Assembly (NCBI GenBank): GCA_020253595.1
Contig: JADCBH010000311.1
Coordinates: forward strand, 1 to 7,682
DNA from: Brevundimonas sp.
GTDB taxonomy: Bacteria; Pseudomonadota; Alphaproteobacteria; Caulobacterales; Caulobacteraceae
Direction of reading: 5' to 3'
Length of the DNA: 7,682 bases
Shown here: in pieces, positions 1 to 5,499 of the stretch
Layout of the letters: each line of letters opens with the position of its first letter
Numbering within the stretch: position 1 is the first letter of the stretch
Position numbers and translations under genes: made by a program
Notes under the pieces: generated by a model
Database searches by the model: none
What the model saw: the letters and a program-made list of their open reading frames with translations, nothing else
What the model was told of the DNA's origin: nothing

Positions 1-19
1 GGCGAGTTGTCTGCTCGCC
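1..19. other. Stem-loop at window edge
   Basis: Bases 1-6 (GGCGAG) pair with 14-19 (CTCGCC) around a 7-nt loop, and the stem may extend left of the window. It could be the end of a terminator for a gene outside the window or part of a structured RNA. No clear T-tract follows on the plus strand (CCTTGTTGG). Only the pairing is seen; the role is unknown. Confidence 0.3.
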
Positions 20-32
20 GCCTTGTTGGTGG

Positions 33-68
33 GCTACCGCTCGGGACGCGGTCCCTCGCTGCTTGAGC
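33..68. repeat. 36-nt hairpin repeat, copy 1
   Basis: This segment matches 6399-6434 at 31 of 36 positions with no gaps, and the last 14 bases (CTCGCTGCTTGAGC) are identical. Its core is a perfect hairpin, GGGAC-GCG-GTCCC (43-55). In the other copy the stem is GCGTC-GCG-GACGC. Four of the five differences are therefore two compensated base pairs (44/54 and 46/52), so pairing and the GCG loop are kept. GCTC (39-42 region) and GAGC (65-68) can also pair outside the core. This looks like a small dispersed intergenic palindromic repeat, similar in style to REP elements. Copy number in the genome is unknown. Confidence 0.6.
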
Positions 69-332
69 CCGGGACCCTCATTCCGAACGGCTGACAGCCC
101 ACGCTACCCCGGTCTCCGATGGCTCCCGAGGCAAAGGCCCCTGGCAAACGGAACCGGAGCTCCCGCTCCAACCGCTTCCGCCGCAGCAAGCTCGCAAGGC
201 CTTGCGCCCTTCCCAAGCGACGGAACCGGGAGAAAGTCTACGGCCGTACTCAATGAGGGCGAGCTCAACGCGTGAAAATCGACACGAGCGTTGGATTCCT
301 TGGAAGAATCCGGGCCAGTTTGGATGATTGGG
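69..332. other. Stretch without a convincing gene
   Basis: No ORF here shows a family motif, a good Shine-Dalgarno sequence or the strong GC third-position bias of the other genes. A plus-strand frame open from base 2 stops at 92-94 and could be the tail of an upstream gene (about 30 codons, roughly 80% GC3), but that is too short to judge. A small basic ORF (119-256) is listed separately. A stem-loop, GGATTC (293-298) with GAATCC (306-311), lies near the right edge. I looked for tRNA, tmRNA tag and RNase P RNA signatures and found none. Confidence 0.4.
119..256 (+). CDS. Doubtful small basic ORF (45 aa)
   Basis: An ATG at 119 opens a 45-codon frame ending in TGA at 254-256. The product would be very basic (about 16 Arg/Lys), beginning MAPEAKAPGKRNRSS and ending REKVYGRTQ. 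About 73% of its third positions are G or C, lower than its neighbours but higher than the overlapping plus-strand frame ending at 275. No Shine-Dalgarno sequence precedes the ATG, and I recognise no family. Arg-rich frames arise easily by chance in GC-rich DNA, so this may not be a gene. It is listed because nothing else explains this stretch. Confidence 0.18.
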   Translation: MAPEAKAPGKRNRSSRSNRFRRSKLARPCALPKRRNREKVYGRTQ

Positions 333-372
333 AAAAACAGCGCGCAGTTTTCCCTCTCCCTATGGGAGAGGG
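333..372 (-). terminator. Tandem hairpins ending the leftward operon
   Basis: A perfect 9-bp stem (352-360 with 364-372, loop TAT) lies 10 nt past the stop codon of the SDR gene. Reading leftward it is followed by a second symmetrical element, AAAAC (334-338) and GTTTT (347-351) around a GCGCGC core, which ends in five T on the minus strand (337-333). Position and T-tract fit transcription termination of the minus-strand operon. The CCCTCTCCC/GGGAGAGGG type of palindrome is common between genes in proteobacteria. The U-tract is not directly behind the strong stem, so efficiency is uncertain. Confidence 0.6.
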
Positions 373-382
373 ACGCAGACTC

Positions 383-1252
383 TCAGACCCCGCTTGCCGC
401 CAGGATCGCGGCGATCCCCTCGCGCCAGCTCGGATAGGCGGGCCGCCAGGCCAACTCCGCCTTGGCCCGCGCGTTCGAGAGGCGTTTGGAGTCCAGATAG
501 AACCGCCGCATGGCATCCGACACCGAGGGGTCGGTCCAGCACACCTCAGTCGGCTTGGGCAGGCCCATGCGGTCGGCCGCCCATTCCATGACGACGTCGG
601 CCGGTGCGGGCTCATCATCGGCGAGCGTATAGGCTCGTCCGGGGTTGGGGCGCGCGATAGAGGCGAACAGGCCAGAGACCGCATCGGCCACATGAATGCG
701 GTTGAAGATCTGACCCGGCTTGCGGACCAGCCGCGCCGTACCGTCCCTCAGGCGATCCACAACCGACCGCCCCGGGCCATAAATGCCGGGCAGGCGAAAC
801 ACCTGCACCGTCAGTCCCATGCCGCGACCCGCGTCCAGCCAGTCGGCCTCGGCCCGGACGCGGCGCGCACCCTCCAGCGACGAGGCATTCAGCTCATCGT
901 CCTCGAAGGCCCAGCCACCGTCGCGGTCGCCATAGACGGCGGTCGAGGACACATAGCCGATCCAGTCGGGAAAGGCGCCGGCCGCGGTGATCGCCGGGAT
1001 CAGGGCCTTCAACCCCGGACACCCTGACGCCTCCGGCGGTGCCGTGATCAGGATTGCCGACGCTTTCGAAACGGCGGCCTGAAGCGCAGCTTCATCGGTG
1101 GGGTCGAGGCCACCGATGCCCTGCGCCTGGAATGCCTCGCGCCGCCCGACATCGCGCGAGGTCGCGACTGCGCCCATGCCCTGCCGGGCGGCCTCAATCG
1201 CCGCGCGGCGTCCCACGTAGCCGCCTCCGAAGACGAGGAGCGACCCGGTCAC
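383..1252 (-). CDS. Atypical SDR-family NAD(P)-binding epimerase/dehydratase-like protein
   Basis: A 289-aa soluble protein with an N-terminal Rossmann fold. The dinucleotide-binding motif is GGGYVG (residues 9-14). Further SDR landmarks are SSTAVYG (102-108), FRLPGIYGPGRS (152-163), NRIHVADAV (184-192) and a C-terminal LAWRPAYPSWREGI segment. The YxxxK catalytic pair of classical and extended SDRs is not seen after SSTAVYG; the expected helix reads RRVRAEADWL. This resembles the YeeZ-like atypical SDRs of unknown reaction. The start is taken as GTG at 1252, 8 nt after the sqdB stop: it places the Rossmann strand at the N-terminus, whereas the open frame back to 1372 lies inside sqdB. The Shine-Dalgarno sequence is weak, so translation may be coupled to sqdB. 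Substrate and pathway are unknown; a sugar-nucleotide role is only suggested by the neighbour. Confidence 0.85.
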   Translation of the reverse strand: MTGSLLVFGGGYVGRRAAIEAARQGMGAVATSRDVGRREAFQAQGIGGLDPTDEAALQAAVSKASAILITAPPEASGCPGLKALIPAITAAGAFPDWIGYVSSTAVYGDRDGGWAFEDDELNASSLEGARRVRAEADWLDAGRGMGLTVQVFRLPGIYGPGRSVVDRLRDGTARLVRKPGQIFNRIHVADAVSGLFASIARPNPGRAYTLADDEPAPADVVMEWAADRMGLPKPTEVCWTDPSVSDAMRRFYLDSKRLSNARAKAELAWRPAYPSWREGIAAILAASGV

Positions 1253-1260
1253 GCTTGCAG

Positions 1261-2508
1261 TCAGCGCGCCTGGACGCGGGCGGGCGCAGCCTGGGACGAA
1301 CCGGCGTCGATCGCGCGCAACGGCTCGGCCTCCAGCGCCCGGGCCCGTCCGGCGTTCCAGGCGGAAACACACGGGATCTTCGTCCGGTCAGCCCGGTCCG
1401 CATAACGGCGCGCGATCTCGGTCACATCCGTCATCAGGCCTTCGGCAAGGGTGATTGGTTTCAGCCCCAGATCCCGGAACTGGTCGTTTGCGACGACGAG
1501 TTCGTTCTCGTCGGCCTCCTGACGCGGGTTGGGCACGTTGTGGACCTCGGCACCCGTCATGCCGGCGACCATCTGAGCCAGATCGCGCACGCGGCGGCTC
1601 TCGGTCATTTGGTTGAGGATCTTGACGCGATCGCCGCGCGTCGGCGGGTTCTTCAGCGCCAGTTCGACGCAGCGCACCGTGTCCTGGATGTGGATGAAGG
1701 CCCGCGTCTGGCCGCCCGAGCCGTGCACGGTCAGCGGATAGCCGACCGCCGCCTGCATCAGGAACCGGTTCAGCACCGTGCCGTAGTCACCGTCATAGTC
1801 GAAGCGGTTGATCAGGCGCTCGTCCTGACGGGTCTCCTCGGTCTGGGCCCCCCAGACAATGCCCTGATGCAGGTCGGTGATCCGTAGCTGGTCGTTCTTG
1901 GCGTAGAACTGGAACAGCAGCGCGTCCTGCGTCTTGGTCATGTGATAGATCGAGCCCGGGTTCGGCGGGAACAGGATCTCCTGCTCGGCCGGGCCGAAGT
2001 CGGTGTCGACCGTGACCTTCAGATAGCCTTCGGGGATCCGCAGGCCGGCGGTCGTATAGCCATAGACTCCCATCGTCCCCAGGTGGGCCAGATGGACATC
2101 CAGCCCGCTCTCGACGATGGCGGCCAGCAGGTGGTTGGTGGCGTTCAGGTTGTTGTCGACGGTGTAGAGCTTGTGCCGCGCGGACTTCATCGAATAGGGC
2201 GCGGCCCGTTGTTCGGCGAAGTGGACGACGCTGTCGGGGCGTTCTGTGCGGATCAGATCGACCAGGCGGTCGAATTCCTTGCCGACCGTCATGTTGACGA
2301 AGCCCATGTCGCGGTTCGAGACCTCTTTCCACGTCGCGATGCGCTCGCCGATCGGGCGGATCGGGGTCAGGGACTGGACTTCCAGTTCATTGTCGATGTT
2401 TCGCCGGCTGAGATTGTCGACGATGACAACGTCCCAGCCACGCGCTGAAAGATGCAAAGCCGTCGGCCAGCCACAAAAGCCATCGCCGCCCAGAACCAGA
2501 ACCTTCAT
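1261..2508 (-). CDS. sqdB: UDP-sulfoquinovose synthase (SQD1/SqdB family)
   Basis: A 415-aa extended SDR. Family knowledge: SQD1/SqdB enzymes make UDP-sulfoquinovose from UDP-glucose and sulfite with bound NAD, the head-group donor for the sulfolipid SQDG. Seen here: the nucleotide motif GGDGFCGWP (7-15), the catalytic-threonine motif TMGVYG (145-150), the active-site YHMTK (Tyr188, Lys192), the segment ITDLHQGIVWG (210-220), and RAFIHIQDTVRC (269-280). The YHMTKTQDALLFQFYAKND block is typical of bacterial SqdB and separates it from ordinary UDP-glucose epimerases. An ATG at 2508 with AGAGGAAG upstream sets the start. The last ~25 residues are Ala/Arg-rich and probably a loose tail. It follows regA by 77 nt, with a hairpin between. 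No sulfolipid glycosyltransferase (SqdX/SqdD type) is in the window. Confidence 0.9.
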   Translation of the reverse strand: MKVLVLGGDGFCGWPTALHLSARGWDVVIVDNLSRRNIDNELEVQSLTPIRPIGERIATWKEVSNRDMGFVNMTVGKEFDRLVDLIRTERPDSVVHFAEQRAAPYSMKSARHKLYTVDNNLNATNHLLAAIVESGLDVHLAHLGTMGVYGYTTAGLRIPEGYLKVTVDTDFGPAEQEILFPPNPGSIYHMTKTQDALLFQFYAKNDQLRITDLHQGIVWGAQTEETRQDERLINRFDYDGDYGTVLNRFLMQAAVGYPLTVHGSGGQTRAFIHIQDTVRCVELALKNPPTRGDRVKILNQMTESRRVRDLAQMVAGMTGAEVHNVPNPRQEADENELVVANDQFRDLGLKPITLAEGLMTDVTEIARRYADRADRTKIPCVSAWNAGRARALEAEPLRAIDAGSSQAAPARVQAR

Positions 2509-2527
2509 CGCCGCCGCTTCCTCTTAT

Positions 2528-2551
2528 CGTTCCGCCCTGACTAGCGGAACG
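2528..2551 (-). promoter_or_regulatory. Hairpin between regA and sqdB
   Basis: CGTTCCGC (2528-2535) pairs with GCGGAACG (2544-2551), an 8-bp perfect stem with an 8-nt loop. On the minus strand it lies 34 nt past the regA stop and ends about 20 nt before the sqdB ATG, just ahead of its AGAGGAAG ribosome binding site. No T-run follows, so it is not a standard Rho-independent terminator. It may stabilise or separate the regBA and sqdB parts of a transcript, or be a leader element. The role is inferred. Confidence 0.45.
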
Positions 2552-2585
2552 GACGGCGGGGGCAAAGCGCGGCGTGGTGTCGTTC

Positions 2586-3158
2586 CTAGCGCGGAGCCCG
2601 TTTGGCCAGAATGCGCTGAAGCGTGCGGCGGTGCATGCCCAGGCGACGCGCGGTCTCTGAAACATTGTGGTCGCACAGCTCATAGACCCGCTGGATGTGC
2701 TCCCAGCGCACGCGGTCCGCGCTCATGGGATTCTCGGGCGGTTCGGGCGCATCCCCGGTGGCAAGCAGCGCCTTGACCACGTCATCGGCGTCAGCGGGCT
2801 TGGACAGATAGTCGACCGCGCCGGCCTTTACCGCCGCAACCGCCGTGGCGATGGCCCCATAGCCGGTCAGCATGACGATGCGCGCGTCGTCACGGCGTTC
2901 GCGGATCGCCTCGACGACCTTGAGGCCATTGCCGTCCTCCAGCCGCATGTCGAGCACGGCAAAGGCCGGCTGCCGGGCGCGCAGCGCTTCGGTCGCCTCG
3001 CCGACGGAGGACACCGTCGTGACCTCGAACCCGCGCGATTCCAGTGCGCGGCCAAGCCGGGTCCTAAGCGCCTGATCATCATCCAGAAGCAGCAGCGAGC
3101 GATCATCAAGGGCGGCGATGCGCTCTTCGACGGACGGAGTGGCGGCGGCGATGGCCAT
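2586..3158 (-). CDS. regA: RegA/ActR/PrrA-type redox response regulator
   Basis: A 190-aa response regulator, the usual RegA/ActR/PrrA length. The receiver domain (about 20-135) has the acidic pocket at 26-28 (DDD), phospho-acceptor Asp70 (in VLDMRLEDGNG), Thr98 and Lys120 (SKPAD). A proline-rich linker (138-144) leads to a Fis-type helix-turn-helix at 165-190 whose NVSETARRLGMHRRTLQRIL core is the family signature. Known homologues act with RegB to control respiratory, carbon- and nitrogen-fixation and photosynthesis genes according to redox state. The start is ATG at 3158, preceded by AAGGGAGA at good spacing; the open frame continues to 3320 but would overlap regB. It lies 85 nt downstream of regB. 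Orthologue naming (regA/actR/prrA) depends on genus. Confidence 0.93.
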   Translation of the reverse strand: MAIAAATPSVEERIAALDDRSLLLLDDDQALRTRLGRALESRGFEVTTVSSVGEATEALRARQPAFAVLDMRLEDGNGLKVVEAIRERRDDARIVMLTGYGAIATAVAAVKAGAVDYLSKPADADDVVKALLATGDAPEPPENPMSADRVRWEHIQRVYELCDHNVSETARRLGMHRRTLQRILAKRAPR

Positions 3159-3243
3159 GACGGAGTTCTCCCTTGCCGTCGAAATCGGCGGTAACCCGAA
3201 CGATTTCAAGCGGTGCGGCGATGCGTCGCCTTCGGAAAGTGTA

Positions 3244-4695
3244 TCACACTTCGAGCGCCTCGCGCGGCCATCGGATCGTGACCCTCGCGCCGCGATTGCC
3301 TCCGGGCCCACCGTCGCCATGGCCGACCGCCACCTGTCCTCCGGTCCGCTCCAGAAGGGTGCGGGCGATGAAGAAGCCCAGACCCATGCCGCCCTGGCTG
3401 GGGGCGATCTCGGCGAGCGGCGGGGCCACGACCGGACGGCCCTTCTTGGCGGATCGGCTGGCGTCGCGGGCCGCAGCCAGCTGCTTGGCCACGGCCTGAC
3501 GCGCCTTGCTGTTCGGCCTGGACGTCACATAGGGCTCGCCCAGCCGGGGCAGGATGTCGGGTGAGAAGCCCGGGCCGTCGTCCAGCACGGTGATGGTGAT
3601 CCAGCGCTCCCCTGCGCGAGCCTCCACGCGCACCGAGCTGGCGGCGAAGTCCGCAGCATTCTCGACGATGGCGGACAGGCCATGCACGACCTCGGCAAAA
3701 CGCTTCACGTGAGGCTCGGGCACGCCGGGCGGCGTCTCGACCGAGACCGTGATGGCGATATCGAACCCCTCGTGGGGCTCGACCACTTCGTTCAGAAGAG
3801 CCTTCAGACCGATTTCGACATAGAGCTGGTCCCCGTCCTCGGGACGGGTCGACAGGCGCTTGAGAATATCACGACAGCGGTCGGCCTGGGCCAGAAGCAG
3901 CCGGGCGTCCTCAGCCACAGGGCTGTCAGGCGGCGATGCCCGCAGCAACTCCTTGGCCACGACCTGGATCGTCGCCAGCGGCGTGCCCAGTTCGTGCGCC
4001 GCAGCCGCCGCAAGACCACCCAGCGCCGCCAGCCTCTGCTCGCGCTGCAGAACGTCCTGGGTCGTCGCCAGCGCCAGCTCCAGCGTCTCGGCGTCCGCTG
4101 CCACGCGCCAGGCATAGGCCGCGGTGAAGACCACCCCGGTGATCAGCGCCAGGCCGATACCGAAACGATAGAGCGCCGGCAGCTCCAGCTTGGTCCCCGC
4201 CTGCCAGGGCAGGGGCATGGACCAGAAGAACAGGGCGATGGTCGCGATCAGCACCAGCAGGCCAAGAAACAGGGCCTGACGGCCCGGCAGCGAAGCCGCC
4301 GCCACGGTCACAGGTGCGACCAAAAGCAGGCAGAAGGGATTCTCCAGCCCGCCGGTGAAGGCCAGCAGGGCCGTCAGCTGCAGGATGTCGAAACCAAGAT
4401 GGATGGCCGTCAGCCGCCCATCGGGCAGGCGGCCGTCCACCTGCCGCAACCGCGCCATGGCCATCAGGTTGACGACCACGCTGGCGAAGATGACGGCCAG
4501 GCACTCCCACAGGGGCAGGGGAAAGTGCAGGCCGACGACCAGAACGATCACCGTCGCCGTCTGACCGGCGATGGCCAACCAGCGCAGGATGATCAGGGTG
4601 CGCAGGCTCAGGCCACGGCTGCGGCGCGGCAAGCCGGGCCGGCCGCCGGGGGCGACAAGCGGCTGCGACGAGAGGCTGGCTTCGCTAGAACTCAC
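3244..4695 (-). CDS. regB: RegB/ActS/PrrB-type redox sensor histidine kinase
   Basis: A 483-aa inner-membrane kinase, slightly longer than typical RegB (~430-460). About six membrane segments lie between residues 33 and 195, with the ubiquinone-site motif GGLENPF (115-121) after the third. The cytoplasmic part has an H-box (LAAAAAHELGTPL, His234), the redox cysteine in AQADRCRDIL (Cys274, matching the conserved RegB cysteine), an N-box (VENAADFA, Asn346), G1 DDGPGF (372-377) and G2 GGMGLGFFIA (435-444). The partner is the RegA-type regulator downstream. Odd point: about 40 basic, Ala-rich residues (395-434) sit between EPYVTSRP and the G2 box, longer than I expect in this family. The start is uncertain. 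GTG at 4695 places a normal cytoplasmic tail before the first helix but has no Shine-Dalgarno sequence; the open frame to 4917 would overlap the divergent SCO gene. Confidence 0.93.
   Translation of the reverse strand: MSSSEASLSSQPLVAPGGRPGLPRRSRGLSLRTLIILRWLAIAGQTATVIVLVVGLHFPLPLWECLAVIFASVVVNLMAMARLRQVDGRLPDGRLTAIHLGFDILQLTALLAFTGGLENPFCLLLVAPVTVAAASLPGRQALFLGLLVLIATIALFFWSMPLPWQAGTKLELPALYRFGIGLALITGVVFTAAYAWRVAADAETLELALATTQDVLQREQRLAALGGLAAAAAHELGTPLATIQVVAKELLRASPPDSPVAEDARLLLAQADRCRDILKRLSTRPEDGDQLYVEIGLKALLNEVVEPHEGFDIAITVSVETPPGVPEPHVKRFAEVVHGLSAIVENAADFAASSVRVEARAGERWITITVLDDGPGFSPDILPRLGEPYVTSRPNSKARQAVAKQLAAARDASRSAKKGRPVVAPPLAEIAPSQGGMGLGFFIARTLLERTGGQVAVGHGDGGPGGNRGARVTIRWPREALEV
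4684..4691 (+). promoter_or_regulatory. Putative -10 element for the SCO gene
   Basis: GCTAGAAC matches the Caulobacter housekeeping sigma-73 -10 consensus GCTANAWC at every position. Transcription would start near 4697-4699, giving a ~50-nt leader for the SCO gene. A -35 element (consensus TTGaCgS) is weak: CTGCGAC at 4663-4669 has only three matching positions. The element lies inside the first codons of regB on the other strand. Confidence 0.4.
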
Positions 4696-4698
4696 GAC

Positions 4699-4712
4699 CG
4701 GTCTATAGACCG
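4699..4712. promoter_or_regulatory. 14-bp perfect palindrome in the regB/SCO divergent gap
   Basis: CGGTCTATAGACCG reads the same on both strands. It lies 3 nt from the regB GTG and 38 nt before the SCO ATG, in the only 55 nt available for divergent control. It could be an operator for a dimeric regulator. On the minus strand its TATAGA could also be a -10 box placing the regB start point almost at the GTG. It does not match the RegA-site patterns I know. The sequence is certain; the function is inferred. Confidence 0.5.
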
Positions 4713-4750
4713 CCGCCCTGCTTCTGTCGGCCCCTTCGTCCGGAGACACG

Positions 4751-5374
4751 ATGCCACGCCGTTCCATCCTGCTGTTCGCCGGTGCCTGCATCGCCATCGC
4801 TGCCGCACTTGCCACCGTGACCGTGGTCGTCGTGACCGGGCGCGAGCGCGCCAGCGCGTTCTCTGAGGGAACCGCGACGGGCCAGCCCAGCGTCGGCGGC
4901 CCCTTCCAGCTGGTCAACCAGGACGGCCAGACGGTCGATCAGACCCTGCTGAACGGAAAGTGGAGCCTGGTCTTCTTCGGCTTCACCTACTGCCCGGATT
5001 TCTGCCCCACGACGCTGACCGCGCTCGAGGCGACCCGCAACCAGTTGGGCGGCACGGCCGACGACCTGCAGATCGTCTTCATCACGGTGGATCCGGCGCG
5101 CGATACGCCCCAGGCGCTCAAGGACTATCTTACGTCGGATGGATTCCCGCCGGGCGTGATCGGCCTGACCGGGACCGACGAACAGGTCGCCGCTGCCGCC
5201 CGCGCCTATCGCGCCTTCTACGAGAAGGTCGGCGAGGACCAGGACTATACGATGAACCACTCCCTGACGGTCTATCTGATGGGGCCGGACGGCCAGTTCC
5301 GCTCGGCCCTGGCCCACGACCTTGGCCCGGAGCCCTCGGCCGAACTGATCCGTCGCGTGATGGCGCGGGGGTAG
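4751..5374 (+). CDS. SCO1/SenC/PrrC family copper chaperone
   Basis: A 207-aa protein with an N-terminal membrane anchor (about 5-29) and a periplasmic thioredoxin-fold domain. The copper ligands of the family are present: CPDFC (Cys81, Cys85) in GFTYCPDFCPTT, and His170 in YTMNHSLTVYLMGPDG. TVDPARDTP (112-120) is a further family motif. SCO proteins deliver copper to the CuA site of aa3-type oxidases and assist cbb3 oxidases. In Rhodobacter, SenC/PrrC is also linked to signalling through RegB/PrrB, and its gene lies divergent to regB there, as here. The start is ATG 4751 with GGAG 5 nt upstream. Anchor residue Cys13 does not form a convincing lipobox. The stop codon lies inside a G-rich repeat arm. 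Confidence 0.93.
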   Translation: MPRRSILLFAGACIAIAAALATVTVVVVTGRERASAFSEGTATGQPSVGGPFQLVNQDGQTVDQTLLNGKWSLVFFGFTYCPDFCPTTLTALEATRNQLGGTADDLQIVFITVDPARDTPQALKDYLTSDGFPPGVIGLTGTDEQVAAAARAYRAFYEKVGEDQDYTMNHSLTVYLMGPDGQFRSALAHDLGPEPSAELIRRVMARG

Positions 5375-5480
5375 GGATTGGGGAGTGAGGGCCTCTCGGT
5401 CCCCCGGGATGATGCGTGACCTGCGATCGGCTTGAGCGCGGCGGCCCTAATCCCTAATCCCTAATTCCCAATCCCTACCC
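5367..5480. repeat. G-rich/C-rich inverted repeat with CCCTAAT units
   Basis: The 14 bases at 5369-5382 (GGGTAGGGATTGGG) are perfectly complementary to 5467-5480; AGGGCC (5388-5393) also pairs with GGCCCT (5443-5448). The right arm begins with three tandem CCCTAAT units (5445-5465), so its minus strand reads as ATTAGGG repeats. The left arm (5367-5391) has four G-runs of three or more, with 2-, 3- and 5-nt loops. The right arm has six such runs on the minus strand. Both meet the usual G-quadruplex pattern. It covers the SCO stop codon and ends 10 nt before the ribosome binding site of the HAD gene. It may be a dispersed intergenic element or act as terminator/leader structure. Confidence 0.7.
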
Positions 5481-5499
5481 GTCCGACAACGGAGGCCCC

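Noticed and set aside
1..332. tRNA, tmRNA or RNase P RNA
   Set aside because: No TTCRANY-type T-loop with a matching acceptor stem, no SsrA tag codons and no RNase P core sequence on either strand by eye.
1054..2448. Plus-strand open frames opposite sqdB and the SDR gene
   Set aside because: No ribosome binding sites or recognisable motifs; they are explained as shadows of the minus-strand genes.
3159..3320. Longer N-terminus for the RegA-like regulator
   Set aside because: It would overlap the end of regB. The ATG at 3158 has a good Shine-Dalgarno sequence and gives the usual family length.
3682..4866. Plus-strand 394-codon open frame opposite regB
   Set aside because: It is rich in Gln, Arg, His and Gly with no domain, and lies fully antisense to a kinase with all its motifs. 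It is a mirror of GC-biased codons.
4696..4917. Longer N-terminus for the RegB-like kinase
   Set aside because: It would run through the promoter gap and the first 167 nt of the SCO gene. The added residues are low-complexity, and the GTG at 4695 gives a normal family length.
5445..5480. CRISPR array or true telomere suggested by the CCCTAAT repeats
   Set aside because: There are no spacers, the units are only 7 nt, and the run is short and inside a gene-dense chromosomal context.
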